Part shown: positions 22,509 through 33,072 of the stretch, piece after piece | Numbering within the stretch: the first letter of the stretch is position 1 | Layout of the letters: every line of letters starts with the position of its first letter | DNA from: Ascarosepion bandense | Lineage: Eukaryota > Mollusca > Cephalopoda > Sepiida > Sepiidae | DNA: 64,000 nucleotides | Direction of reading: 5' to 3' | NCBI GenBank assembly: GCA_037127315.1 | Contig: JBBBDQ010000447.1 | Span: 345,501 to 409,500 of the forward strand | The notes under the pieces: generated by a model | Told to the model about the DNA's origin: nothing | What the model saw: only the letters and a program-made list of their open reading frames with translations | Database searches by the model: none | Program-made: the position numbers and the translations under genes

Positions 22509-23215
22509 AAGGGTTGGGTAGATGGGAAGAGTGTTTGATAGAATGGGGGCAAGTTAGTGTGTTAGGAGGTGTCTATTGACCTTACATTTAAACTCCTGGA
22601 GATTGTAGCCGTCGGGGAAGCAATCATGTGGAAGGGAATTCCACAGTCGGGAAGTACGAGAAAATAAGAAAAGAAGAAAAGTAGAAATTGCGGTTACATT
22701 TTATCGGTTTCACTGTAAAAGGGTGGGGCCTGGTTGCTAATCTAGTATCTCGTGCAAATTCGTACCTAGGAGGCACCAGTGATCTAAGTTCATCGGAGCA
22801 GAAGCCGTGAAAGTATTTATAGAAGAGACACAGGGAAGCCACGTCGCGCCGGTGAGAGAGACTGCAGCCGGTCTGCCAAGTCGGTATCGATCACATTACG
22901 CATTCTCCGCTGTATTTTGTCAAGAACCCCGAGGAGAATAGCAGGGGCACCCGACCAGATGTGGCATCAGTATTCAATGCACGGGCGGATGGTAGATTTA
23001 TATATGTGCAGGAAAAAAACTTGCGGGCCCTGCACAGAGAACCGACTTTCGTAGCAGCGGATTTAGCAATAGATTCGATATAGTCATTCCATTTGAGGTC
23101 CGCTGAAAGTGTGTGACCAAGGAGGCGTAGTGTTTTACTCTCTGGGAGGCAAGCCTGGTCCATGCTAATGGGAGGTAGGTGCGATTGTCTATGATGGTTA
23201 ATTGATAGCAGCTTC
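22509..23215 (-). pseudogene. J LINE pseudogene, RT C-terminal half
   Basis: The minus strand encodes the 'TLRLLGHTLSADLKWNDYIE' and 'SIAKSAATKVGSLCRARKFF' blocks (frame at 23163-22891), followed after frame breaks by the LFYKYFHGFCSDELRSL and PFTVKPIK regions (22842-22624). These correspond to the thumb and connection region after the YADD core in Jockey/CR1-type elements. The usual 3' terminus is missing, because it abuts the T2 SINE at about 22505. Confidence 0.75.
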
Positions 23216-23829
23216 GTTTTGCCATAAAAACAAAACTACCAACCAACTACCACTTAAGATAGCACACAAGCTTCAATCATTCGATCCAACTTTTATTTCT
23301 TTCCCAATTCCCGCTCATAGGCTCCTCCTTATTTTTACGAATGGTTTTCTTTCATTTTCCGACAATGCGATCATAAATATCATTGACAACTTCATTCTCT
23401 CGCTGTCGCTTCTACCCCGCCGTCTAATCCTACATCAACCTCACTATATTTGAACTGCTTTTTCGACGCCCGTCAACTGCCCGGCCATGCTCCTGAGTTC
23501 AGCTTAATGAAGAGCGGTTAACAAATAGCGAATCACGACCCTACACGTATGTATAAGTAGTTCTAGTACTATTACGAGTACAAAGTAAAGAGCCTCTTAC
23601 TTGCACAGTATTACAAAAGATGAATAAAACGTTGTAAAGTCACGACCAGAGATGGATTCTACCTCGATGTGTCAACGGAAAAGTAAACGTGGTTGGAATG
23701 GTTGCCTATTGAATAGCGGGTTCGATTCTTACTAAGTGTTCCATTTATAATTAGTCACTAAATTAGACAACAACTTATGACCTGCAAGGAATCAAGTAAT
23801 ATATCTATTAATGAATTCAGTTTTAAATG
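23216..23829. other. Unassigned sequence with a weak tRNA-like string
   Basis: At about 23690-23750, 'gtggttggaatggttgccta' and 'agcgggttcgattcttacta' resemble A and B boxes of the tRNA-like head seen at 54085-54642, but the copy is short and decayed. The rest is unassigned. Confidence 0.35.
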
Positions 23830-24640
23830 CTATTAAACATAAGAGCGGACTTGTAGGGGACTAAAACCACCTTTAAATTTGTTGTTTTTCAACGCTGTCT
23901 TATCAATTAGTTTCCGATTATCAAAAAAAAAAAATTGGGAAAATTTTAAAAATTTAAACAATTGTAGACGGGTGCTCAGTTTCTCATACAACGTTATAGT
24001 AAATCGATCCTCCATTTTGGAACGACACGCGTTGAGGTCGCTTTGTTTTTTTTTTTTTTAGTGGGGACGAGTTGTTGCTCTTGTTTTTGTCTTTTTCAAG
24101 TTTTCTTCAGTTCTTGCGATGGCATCTTCCTCAGAAACTCCAAAAATGGTTTTATTCAAAAATTTCACAAAGGATTCAGTTGAATATGTACAAGCAAAAA
24201 AGTTAATTGCACAATATCGATTTTCTATAAGGTTGTATTAAAAACTGATCCCCTCCGCACACAAATTGTTTAAATATTAAAGTTTTTACAATTTTTCTTT
24301 TTTTTTTTTTTGACAGTCGGAAAGTTTAGGGTTTAATTGATATGATTGCACTGAAAAAAGTAAAAAAAAAATTATAATCATCAAATTTACAGGTGGTGGT
24401 AATGACGTACCGGTGAGTGGTTCCAAAATGGAGGATCGATTTACTATAACGTTATATGTAAAACTGAGCCCTCCCCCACCTAAAATTGTTTAAATATTGA
24501 AATGTTTCAATTTTTTTTTTTTGTCAGTCGGAAAGTTTAGGGTTTAATCTAAAATATTGCACTGAAAAAAGTAAAAGAAAAAAAGAAAAAACAATAAATT
24601 TAAAGGTGGTGATATTCTCCTCCATGTCAGCCAACATAAG
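23830..24640. repeat. Dispersed repeat, two direct copies and one inverted copy
   Basis: About 24235-24412 and 24465-24620 share 'aaattgtttaaatatt', 'gtcagtcggaaagtttaggg' and 'attgcactgaaaaaagtaaa'. An inverted relative lies at 23855-24025, where 'taaatcgatcctccattttg' is the reverse of 24420-24445. AT-rich with many homopolymer runs and no coding. Confidence 0.6.
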
Positions 24641-24749
24641 GAATTAGATATTTTTTTTAACTTGAAAAATAGTCTTAATTCTAATTACTGATCGGATTAT
24701 GGTACTGTTTATATGTTGGTTTGGTTGTCAAGATAAAAAATAATTTGTC

Positions 24750-25180
24750 TGTATTTTTTAGATGCGGTATTTGTTCTGGTACTCTCCTACGAAGAATGGA
24801 CTCTTCCTCTTGTTATATATGATTACCTGCGTGACTTCCGAAGAGCAGTTAAGAAAGCAGAGCAGTCGTCACTAGACGGCTCTATGACACTATCAGCACT
24901 CTGCCTTCGAGTAGAGGGCGCTCTCTGCTTCCGAGCAGAGAGCAATAACCCAGTCGTGGTTCCGCCGAAGGGTAGAAGCACGACTGGGCAAAAATAGACA
25001 GACATTTTTTGGCCGGGACATATAGCCTGGAAAACCCAGTTATAAACTGACCATGTGTCATATATTGTCCTTACTGGGAGGGACAGCTAAATAATGCAGT
25101 TAACAAAGCAGAGCAGTCGTCACTAGACGGCTCTATGACACTGTCAGCTCTCTGCTAGAGGTCACTACAAATTTGCGGTA
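24750..25180 (+). mobile_element. LTR-like or terminal segment with hairpins and a direct repeat
   Basis: 'gaatggactcttcctcttgt' and 'attacctgcgtgacttccga' match 34672-34725, and '(t)cacaactccacaac' near 25190 matches 34973-34987, so the two loci share a family. Inside, 24845-24902 is repeated at 25097-25156 ('agcagtcgtcactagacggc'). Two perfect hairpins follow in series (24920-24943 and 24949-24988). The layout suggests a retroelement LTR and leader, but I saw no coding region. Confidence 0.4.
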
Positions 25181-25674
25181 AAGTTTCGTCACAACTCCAC
25201 AACAAATTGACGGCGAATATCCACAACATTATTGTATTTATTTACAATATTTATATTATTTAAACTGTTGCCTTCATCTTTGTTGCTATATACACGACGT
25301 TTTGGTCGTTGTACGCTCCGGGCTTCTCAAGGTCTGCGTATGTATCTGAGGTGACGTAATTATTTACATTATTTAGAATATTCGGTATGTTGTTCTTATT
25401 TTTGTTGCTCTATTCACGACATTTTGTAGTTGGACACATTCCTCAGTGGATAAAAGCATAGGTTAGATCCAGTGACATGACCCAAAGAGTTAGGAGTTCA
25501 ATACCTGGCTTCAGCAGAGGTGAACAAAAAAAAAAAAAGAATATTAAATAAGACACCTAGAAGCGGAATAACTCGTGAAACGTTAACAACTTACGAACGA
25601 TTAAACGAAATAATGGGTTCAGTTAAAAATTCTAATAATGATTGTCGGAACGTACATTGGCCAAAACGTTGTGA
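25181..25674. other. Unassigned sequence with a Penelope-like motif
   Basis: 'acgacgttttggtcgttgta' at about 25292-25315 resembles the 'acgtttcggctgttgtacac' motif at 10362-10418 and 18665-18714. A tRNA-like string (25437-25510) has 'cctcagtggataaaagc' and 'ggagttcaatacc' but no convincing fold. Confidence 0.35.
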
Positions 25675-26144
25675 ATAATTTTTTTAATAATCATTTCACA
25701 CCAAGCAAAGCAGTAGTGCCAGTGATGAGCAGGAGACTACATAAAAGAAGAGTGAAAGGTTATATAAAATGAGAGCGAGGTGAAAGAGGAACCGGTTACA
25801 GGGGATAAGGGAAGGATGGGAATTCAGGTGGGAAGAGTGTAGAGTAAAAAGGGAGAAGTGCAAAATACAGGGGTTTTTGGGGAAAGGGGTTAAATGCTCG
25901 ATGGAAATCAAAGGGATAAAAGATGGCAATTGACATTGAATTTAAAATCTTGGAAATTGAAGTCGTTAAAGAAGCAAGTATACGGTGTTCCACAGGCGGG
26001 AAGTGCGAGAAAAGAAGCTGTTAGAGTAGACGTGATTGCTGCATTTGGTTGTTCTGAATTGTTGCCAGTCTAGTTGCTTGAATAAATTTGTGTAGATGGG
26101 ACAGCAGGAAACTAAGCTTGTCGGAGCAGAGGCCGGAAAAAGGA
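25675..26144 (-). mobile_element. J LINE 3' end interrupted by a SINE
   Basis: The 3' terminus at about 25690-25720 ('caccaagcaaagcagtagtg' on the plus strand) is followed by UTR and then protein-coding remnants ('cacaggcgggaagtgcgaga', 25992-26012). Homology stops at 26144, where a D-domain SINE begins. More J sequence appears after the SINE at 26790 but in the opposite orientation, so it is a separate copy. Confidence 0.65.
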
Positions 26145-26745
26145 TCAGTCAGTTAAGTGCCATACGTGATACACGCTTGGGCGATCATGTCTCGAAAGAG
26201 ACATGACTGAGTGGGCAGAAGATTATCCCGCAGTTGGTTGCCATTGCTTTCTTCGGTAGAGTAGTTGCCAATCTGTCCTGTTACTTGACCTATAGCTTAA
26301 GTGGTAAGAGATGGATTATGTTATTAAGTAGTAATTAGTGGGGGATCAGTTTATTACTTCATAACAATATAAAACCGATCCCCCACTTTATGACCAGTAG
26401 AGACTTTAATCATGATTCAAACTATTATATTCAGTCAGTCAGTTAAGTGCCATACGTGATAAACTCTTGGGCGGTCATGTCTCGAAAGAGACATGACTGA
26501 CTGTGCAGACGATTATCCCGCAGTAGGTTGCCATTGCTTTCTGAGGTAGAATGGTTGCCGACCAAGGCTATAGAACCCAATCTGTCCTGTTATTTAACCC
26601 ATAACTGGAGGGAAGAGACCTATTAATACCTTTCCCAATGGTATTTGCGCGTAAGTGAATGCAAGGAATTCAACCGGAATTCGAACTCGGCTCTCCGATT
26701 TCTCGTTTCAAGCCGATATCTACTACACCACAAAGCACAAGTGTA
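26145..26745 (-). mobile_element. tRNA-headed SINE with two central domains
   Basis: On the minus strand: head at about 26740-26660, D at 26600-26447, linker with inverted gtgggggat/atcccccac (26339, 26384), and D at 26290-26148. The D palindromes 'catgtctcgaaagagacatg' are intact in both copies (26187, 26476). Confidence 0.8.
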
Positions 26746-26789
26746 AAATTTAATAAAACAAAAAGAAGGAATGAAAATTAAGGAGTAAT

Positions 26790-27692
26790 TTATAAATCTG
26801 CCATCCGCCCGTGTATTGAATAGTGCTGCCACATCTGGTCGGGTTCCTTGCTATTCACTTCGGAGTTCTTGACAAAATCCAACAGAGAATATGTAATGTG
26901 ATCGATTCTGACTTAGCAGATCAGCTGCAGTCATTTTCTCACCGGCGTATTGTGACTTTCCTGTGTCTCTTCTAAAAATACTTTCACGGCTTGTGTTCCA
27001 ATGAACTTAGCTCAGTGGTGCCCCATATGAATAAATTTACTCAAGCTACTAGGCTAGTAACTAGGTGCCACCTTTTTACAGTGAAACCAATCAAATATAG
27101 CCGCAACATCTGCTCCATCAGCTTCTTTTCCTGCACTTTCCGCCTGTGGAATTCCCTTCCGTATACTTGCTTTCCCAAGAGATACAATCTCCAAGAATTT
27201 AAATTGAAGGTCAGTAGTCATCTTCTCTCTCCTTGATTCGCATCTTTTCGTTCATTCTCATCAGACCACTTTTCTCATCCTTCTATTACCCACCTCCTGA
27301 CACCCTCTATAACCTGTCCCTCTTCTCATCACTTTCCTCTTATGTAACTGTAATGGGAAACACACCAACTCCTCAGAAAATAGATTCTCCCTCCTACGTT
27401 AATAAGAGTTAACAGGAAGTTAACACCAGAAGTTCTTGAGAAGTTCATTGGAGTTCATTAGAGTTCTATTGGAGTTCAGTAGAACTACTAGGCAGTTGAT
27501 ATTATTCAGCAGTTAGCCGAATACTAAGGAGTCAGCTTACAGTAGAAGATTACCAAGTTCCTAAAATTTTGGGTACGTTAAGTCGATTAGCAACCGACAT
27601 CACGATTATAATCTTCAGTGCAATAACTACTCCACAATAGTAACCCCCTCGTACCAGTGGCGATGTGGCTGCCTTGCTTGGGGTGAAATGAT
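26790..27692 (+). pseudogene. J LINE 3' half with a solo-LTR-like insertion
   Basis: Coding remnants begin at about 26805 (RPCIEYCCHIW-like), continue through the YFHGLCSNELSSVVPHM and PFTVKPIKY regions to LWNSLPYTCFPKRYNLQEFK (27236), then the 3' UTR and terminus 'gccttgcttggggtgaaatg' at 27671-27690. There are frame breaks near 26970. A 291-bp insertion (27349-27639) splits the UTR. Confidence 0.75.
27344..27644. mobile_element. Solo-LTR-like insertion with 5-bp TSD
   Basis: 'gtaac' occurs at 27344-27348 and 27640-27644. Removing 27349-27639 plus one duplication restores the J 3' UTR string 'cttatgtaaccccctcg' seen in other copies, so this is a genuine insertion. The insert starts 'tgtaatgggaaacac' and ends 'ctccacaata'. 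Its length, TG start and 5-bp duplication suit an LTR, but it ends in TA instead of CA and no family was recognised. Confidence 0.65.
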
Positions 27693-27699
27693 TTTAAAA

Positions 27700-28095
27700 A
27701 ATTCGAAAAATAACAGAAGTGCTGAAATTATGAAAAGAAGTAACAAAATGAAGGTCGAATGCATGGTCATCAGCAAAAAGAGCAGCCCAAAGGGCCAAAT
27801 ACAGGTGGGGGGGGGGTGTAAAAATCAAGCAGGTACGAAAATTCAAATATCTGAGAAGAGTTCTAACAGAAGACGCAAAGTGCAACACGAAGGCCAATTG
27901 GCATGGCGAAAGAAGCATTCCAGAAGTTGAGTAAAGTAGGAAGTAACAGGACAATTTCACGAGAAACAAAGAAGAGAGTACTGAATTGCTATTTGATGTC
28001 AGTTCTTCAATATGGCAGTGAATGATGGACAATATCATCAAAGATGAAGGAAAAACTTGAAGCAACTGAAATGTGGTTCTACAGAAGAATGTTGG
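27700..28095 (+). pseudogene. R LINE fragment (first of a tandem pair)
   Basis: Begins with 'gaaggtcgaatgcatggtca' (ECMVIS region), includes a run of nine G, the FQKLSK- and CYLMSVLQYGSE-like regions, and stops after 'gaaatgtggttctacagaag'. There are multiple frameshifts. Bases 27905-28095 are repeated at 28203-28398. Confidence 0.7.
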
Positions 28096-28202
28096 ATATA
28101 AAGTGGAGGATCAGTACCATATTAAAATCAATACATAAACTGACCCCTCACTTTGTAGCCACAGCAGTTTCTATACATTGATATTCCCGAGATCCAAAAG
28201 CA
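28096..28202. repeat. Hairpin element at the duplication junction
   Basis: 'agtggaggatcagta' and the downstream 'actgacccctcact' form an inverted pair, followed by 'tttctatacattgata'. A close copy is at 28660-28760, directly after the next R fragment, so the two hairpin copies bracket the second R copy. Confidence 0.6.
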
Positions 28203-28640
28203 CAAGCAAGCATACCAGAAGTTGAGCAAAGTATTAAGAAACAGGACAATTTCGCTAGAAACAAAGAAGAGAGTACTGGATTGCTATGTGATGTCAGTTC
28301 TTCAATATGGCAGCGAATGTTGGACAATATCATCAAAGATGAAGGGAAAATTGAAGCAACTGAAATGTTGTTCTACAGAAGGATGCTGCGGATATCGTGG
28401 ACCGAGCATGTGAGCAATGAGGTCTTGGAGAACATAATACTAACAGGCCAGATAGAGAGAAAAGGAGACAGGGTAAAGCAGCGGATAACATATTTAAAAG
28501 GCCCGAGCAGGTGGATGACAGAACGGGGTGCTGAGAGACGTTACAGGAGAAAGCGTGCTAAGAGCCACCAGGAACAGGGAGACGTGGAAGGCCATGATCG
28601 CCTACGTCCTGAAAAGACAGGGCACATAGAAGAAAAATAT
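28203..28640 (+). pseudogene. R LINE C-terminal pseudogene (second of a tandem pair)
   Basis: Frames contain SKVLRNRTISLETKKRVLDC, YVMSVLQYGSECWTISSKMK, TEMLFYRRMLRISWTEHVSN and, after a frame change, QIERKGDRVKQRITYLKGPS. It terminates with 'gaaaagacagggcacataga', the R 3' end. A near-complete tail region, but disrupted near 28370 and 28550. Confidence 0.75.
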
Positions 28641-28654
28641 ATATGCCAACTGTT

Positions 28655-28765
28655 TATAAGAAATTATAATGTGGGTATAAAATGGGGGATCAATTCTATA
28701 TTATAATCAATATATAAACTGATCCCTCTTTTTGTGGCCATGCTATTTTCTATACATTTATAATC
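28655..28765. repeat. Hairpin element, second copy
   Basis: 'aaatgggggatcaattctat' pairs imperfectly with 'tatataaactgatccctctt', and 'attttctatacatttata' follows. It resembles the linker hairpins of the dimeric SINEs, but without a D domain. Confidence 0.55.
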
Positions 28766-29022
28766 TAGATTATTTTGTTATTGTTACCCCCATAACATTT
28801 CGTAGGGTTTATTTGAAAGTCATCACTCGTAATCAAGTTAAACGATCACTAAACAGAAATTATGATCTCGAATTAGAGCAAAACTAGGAACGTCACATAT
28901 CCTGAAGCCAACATAAAACTTCAAATTGTAGAATTAGCAAATGTCAAAAAAATTAAAACAGCTCGATGTCATAAAACATTTCATAAAAGTGATGAGGAAA
29001 TTTAACATAGAATAGACTGCTA
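28766..29022. other. AT-rich unassigned sequence
   Basis: No recognised motif. It ends in an (AT)n run at 29023-29045. Confidence 0.4.
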
Positions 29023-29042
29023 TATATATATATATATATATA

Positions 29043-29514
29043 TATAAGAAAAATTAAAGCAGACACGTTATTTCATGATAAATCGGAAGTGTGGGCCTAT
29101 TAAAGGCGAACCATCATCAGTTTCCGCCTTTATTGTACGAAGGATTTTACACGAATGAGATTCACAAAGACCGAAAAAAAAAAACGTGTAAAAATAACTG
29201 TTGCTCCCTTAAAAGAGAAAATTTTTAAAAATTTCTTAAATTTTCTTAAAAATTTAAAATTCTTAAAATTTCTTAAATTTTCTTAATTTAAAATTCTTAA
29301 AATTAAATTTTAAATTTAATTAAACTTAAAATTAAATTTTAAATTAAAATTCTTAAAATTAAATTTCTTAAAATTTCTTTAATTTTCTTTAGTTTTCTTT
29401 TTTAAGGAAGCGACCGTTATTTTTATTCGTTTATTTTTATTTTTTTGAGGAGGCCCCACATCCGATTCACCATGAAATAACGTGTCTGGATTAATTTTTC
29501 TTATATTTGCTCTA
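29043..29514. mobile_element. Fold-back MITE-like element
   Basis: About 55 bp at the left end ('taagaaaaattaaagcagac ... cggaagtgtgggcct') is inverted with a few mismatches at the right end (29460-29514). A second inner pair ('aataactgttgctcccttaa' at 29200-29220 against 29403-29430) continues the palindrome around an extremely AT-rich centre (29220-29400, 'ttcttaaaatt' units). There is no coding sequence. TA-rich flanks prevent a clear target-duplication call. Confidence 0.65.
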
Positions 29515-29554
29515 TAAGTATTTATATACATATATATTTAGAGCTTTCTTCAGA

Positions 29555-29559
<5 letters not shown>

Positions 29560-29606
<47 letters not shown>

Positions 29607-29864
29607 CACTAATGAATGAGAGCAGTCTGGCTATGGGGCGTGCATTTTGATAATATACATGCTAAAAAGTTTGCCTTCTTCTACCGTGCGCCCATGGCCC
29701 AGAGGTAGAATCGTCGACTATACGCAACTTCGGTCCGGTTTTAATCCTGGGTTAGAAGCAATCAGAGTCTAACCGTACGGATGAGCTTTGATACAGCAAA
29801 ACAGATCTGTCTGCGGATGACTATATATAATATGGATTAAATATACATTGAAGTCAACACACAG

Positions 29865-29910
<46 letters not shown>
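29560..29910 (+). mobile_element. T2 tRNA-derived SINE flanked by AT microsatellites
   Basis: (AT)n at 29560-29602, then the T2 element to about 29825, which reads 'cccatggcccagaggtagaa' (A-box-like) and 'cttcggtccggttttaatcc' (B-box-like). It ends 'ctgtctgcggatgactatat', followed by further AT-rich sequence and an (AT)n run at 29866-29908. It is opposite in orientation to the copies at 22213 and 33113. Confidence 0.7.
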
Positions 29911-29915
<5 letters not shown>

Positions 29916-30490
29916 GGAAAGTTGTATTTTAACAACGCGTATTGTCTTCAAGGATTTTATTTTGCAATATGTATTGATCAACAGAATTAAAATAGCTGAA
30001 AAATATCGTTAATCTAATTCTTTAATATGTAAAGAAAATGAGTATATAAAGATGTGTGGGTTGATCTATTAACGATACGTTTTAACTGAATTTTAATAGA
30101 AATAAATTGAGTGACATATTCGAATAAGTTTTGCAGTCAATAGACAACTCAAACAATTCCTTTTCTGACGTGTCCCTTCTGAATAAGGGCGTGTCCAAGA
30201 AGCTGGTTGGATACAGACTGATCTATTGGTTTTAGAAAAGACAGACAGGTTGCAGAAGCTTTTGAAAAATATTCATGGTGTCACGAAGCCAGCAAATCAT
30301 TGGAAAGGGATTATTGACGGACTTGGGGGTTGATATAATGGCAGAGAAATTTAGACTTATCAGATTTTCTGAACCAAAATTCAGACACTGCTTATGGGAT
30401 GATCTCATATTTCATTTCTTTTATCAGATTTACACGTTCTCTGTCTCTCTTCGCAATATAGATAAATATGGAGAGAGAGATATGAACGGA
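29911..30490. other. Unassigned sequence
   Basis: A 74-codon frame at 30275-30499 has no recognised homology and runs into the GATA array. No repeats identified. Confidence 0.35.
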
Positions 30491-30492
30491 CT

Positions 30493-30559
<67 letters not shown>

Positions 30560-30692
30560 TGACAAATATATAAAAACTGAATTATATAGACAGATAGATA
30601 GATATATACGCAGAGTTTGCCAATCGATAGATTGATATATATATAAGATCTTAGATATATAGAAAATATATATAAAACTAAATTAGATAGAG

Positions 30693-30743
<51 letters not shown>

Positions 30744-30750
30744 ACAGACT

Positions 30751-30806
<56 letters not shown>

Positions 30807-30859
30807 TGAACAGACTGAGATAGATAGATAGATAGATAGATATGAACAGACTGAGATAT

Positions 30860-30894
<35 letters not shown>

Positions 30895-30947
30895 TGAACA
30901 GACTGAGATAGATAGATAGATAGATAGATATGAACAGACTGAGATAT

Positions 30948-30990
<43 letters not shown>

Positions 30991-31037
30991 TGAACAGACT
31001 GAGATAGATAGATAGATAGATAGATATGAACAGACAG

Positions 31038-31073
<36 letters not shown>

Positions 31074-31078
31074 GTGAA
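30491..31078. repeat. GATA-type satellite, second array
   Basis: (GATA)n blocks are separated by 'atgaacagactgagata' and 'agaacagactgatag' spacers, the same theme as at 21515-21535. The 30540-30690 part is degenerate, with AT-rich interruptions. Confidence 0.95.
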
Positions 31079-31093
31079 AAGAAAACAAATTTA

Positions 31094-31833
31094 CAGTACT
31101 GTGCAAAAGTATTAGGACAAGAACTATTTTACCTTTTATGAGGCATATTGACAGAAAATAATTTAATTAAAGTAATTTTATTTGATTTACTCAACAAATG
31201 TTTTAACAAGAAAAAATACTTGTTACAAAATAAATTTAATATTTAGTATAATAGGCTTTTGCTTTGATCACAGCCTTCATTCTGTCAGGCATGAACATCA
31301 CAAGTTTCTTCAATGTATCTAATGGTATCTCCTGCCAAGCAGCTTGTATTTGTTCCCAAAGTGTGTCTTGCGAAGTAACATTTAGATTTATCAAGGGGGA
31401 ATAAGAAAAAAGTCAGTCATATCCAAGGATAATAGAATAATGAGGAGATTCAAAACAAATTTTTTAATAGGAAATAGGAAAAATTAAATATAACTTCTTT
31501 TTAATACATTTCTTTTATACCTAGTCTTAAATAATCAATATTTATTAGCAATTTACTTGACTTTTCACCCTGTATTTGAATTTCAGTGAGGTTTTTAGGA
31601 AAATCACCTCTGTCCTAATACTTTTGCACACTACCAGGAGTGTACAAAAGTGTTAGGACTGGTGTGATTTTAAACTTTATTTTGATGCCTCATAAAAGGT
31701 AAAACAGTTCTTGTCCTAATACTTTTGCACAGTACTGGATATATACTAGGTGCGATTGGTAAATTGTCGCCATTATTTTGATGCCTCTTAAAAGATAAAA
31801 TAGCTCTTGTCCTAATACTTTTGCACAGTACTG
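31094..31833. mobile_element. Tc1-like transposon relic
   Basis: The left end 'cagtactgtgcaaaagtatt' is inverted at the right end (to 31833), with similarity extending about 53 bp, and both ends are flanked by TA (31092-31093, 31834-31835). The same terminal motif also appears, partly reversed, at 31605-31640, 31640-31668 and 31694-31737, so extra ends are nested inside. A fragment of Tc1-type transposase lies at 31386-31236. It is internally deleted and inactive. Confidence 0.75.
31236..31386 (-). pseudogene. Tc1-like transposase C-terminal fragment
   Basis: The minus strand reads 'IQAAWQEIPLDTLKKLV', 'MPDRMKAVIKAKAYYTKY' and a stop (31238-31236). This matches the characteristic end of Tc1-family transposases (W..IP...L..LV.SMP.R...VI..KG..TKY). 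About 45 codons are uninterrupted. The catalytic DDE core is absent. Confidence 0.75.
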
Positions 31834-31924
31834 TATATTAGAACCTTGAATAAGTTATTGCTGATTTTTCATGGAAAGTAATGTTTTATTTACAAAAAAA
31901 TACTAAAAAAACATTTCAATGAAA

Positions 31925-32345
31925 TTACTGTCCATCGCTTGTCACTAATGCTTCCTCTTTTTCTGGCAACATTTGAATTCCTCGACGGAAAAACGACTCG
32001 TCATTTGAGGGTAAACACGAGGCCGCTAACTTTTGGCATCTTTATAAGAATGAAAGTGCTGCTTAGCCAGGCCATCTGCCATCGATCAGAAAAATTATTA
32101 ATCAGACGGGTCAAAATCTGGTGAATACAGTGGGTGGTCTATGACTTCCCATTGAAACGTTTCCAATTAGGTTCTCACTCGTTTTTGTAACATGAGGCAT
32201 AGGGCTATCATGTTGCGCAATCACTTTGTCTCTGTTACCTCTGCTCATATAGCGGCTGTTTTTTCTTCAATCCTCAGCTCAAACGCTTCAGTTGTAGTTG
32301 ATTGTAGTCTCTAGTGATGCTTTGGGCTGGTTTTGAGCAGCTCAT
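31925..32345 (-). pseudogene. mariner-type transposase fragment
   Basis: Minus-strand pieces across frames include TINYNQLQLKRL, VIAQHDSPMPHV (position of the second catalytic Asp, normally HDNARPH), WEVIDHPLYSPDFDPSD (third catalytic Asp region of the DD34D group) and MADGLAKQHFHSYKDAK. Frameshifts and stops separate the blocks. It is a different family from the Tc1 relic 90 bp away. No terminal repeats were identified. Confidence 0.7.
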
Positions 32346-32451
32346 AATAGAATTTATTACCGTTCACCATTTTTGTTTAAGAACGCTCACGTAACCGTGT
32401 TTTTTTGAAAGCTCACGTGGCAGAGAATTTTTGAACGCTCTATTTTTTATA

Positions 32452-32873
32452 TTACAAGGAATTATGGCATTTGCATACACGGTTGTTTGAATCTAAGAGG
32501 TATATTTTGGTATGGTTACACTTAGTAATAATTTTCGTTTTTTCAGTTAATAGTTTATTTTTGTTTGAGAATAGCATAATCTCTAACTTTTCTTCCTGGC
32601 ACAGTCTACATATTTTGCCACCGTTGTAAGGCTTGGTTGTTTTCATCCATTTTTGTATGAACCTAATAGGTATTTTTTAGTATGGTTACACTTAGTCATA
32701 ATTTCATTCAATAGTTCATTTTTGTTTGGGAATAGCATAATCTCTAACTTTTCTTCCTGGCACAGTCTACATATTTTGCCACCGTTGTAATGCTTGGCTA
32801 TTTTCACTATACTCCACGTTATGCCTGGGTCTTTTCCATATTTGGATTTTAATTTCCACACGTGACTAGCCAA
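32452..32873 (-). pseudogene. Retroelement C-terminal fragment, tandemly duplicated (Penelope/GIY-YIG-like, tentative)
   Basis: Frame 32873-32643 encodes SHVWKLKSKYGKDPGITWSI and YNGGKICRLCQEEKLEIM. Frame 32646-32452 repeats the PYNGGKICRLCQEEKLEIML part. The 'H.WKLK ... W.I ... C.LC..EK' pattern is what I remember from the C-terminal end of GIY-YIG-bearing Penelope-like elements, but that assignment is unverified. The duplication is local, about 165 bp per unit. Confidence 0.5.
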
Positions 32874-33072
32874 TATTGTACTGTTTTTTTAGTTTCCTTT
32901 TTTTAATGTAGACTTAAAAGTGTCTTTGATGGAACCCAAATATATCTATTTTGGCCATTTGGGTGATGTTCCTTTGCTTTGTAAATGACTTCGTTGCAAA
33001 GTCATTTATTGAAAATCGCCTGAAAACACCACTCATGGCAGAAATCTAGGTCGCATAACTGATTTACAAATG

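Noticed and set aside
31939..32124. Short plus-strand frame as a host gene
   Set aside because: It is the antisense shadow of the mariner transposase relic.
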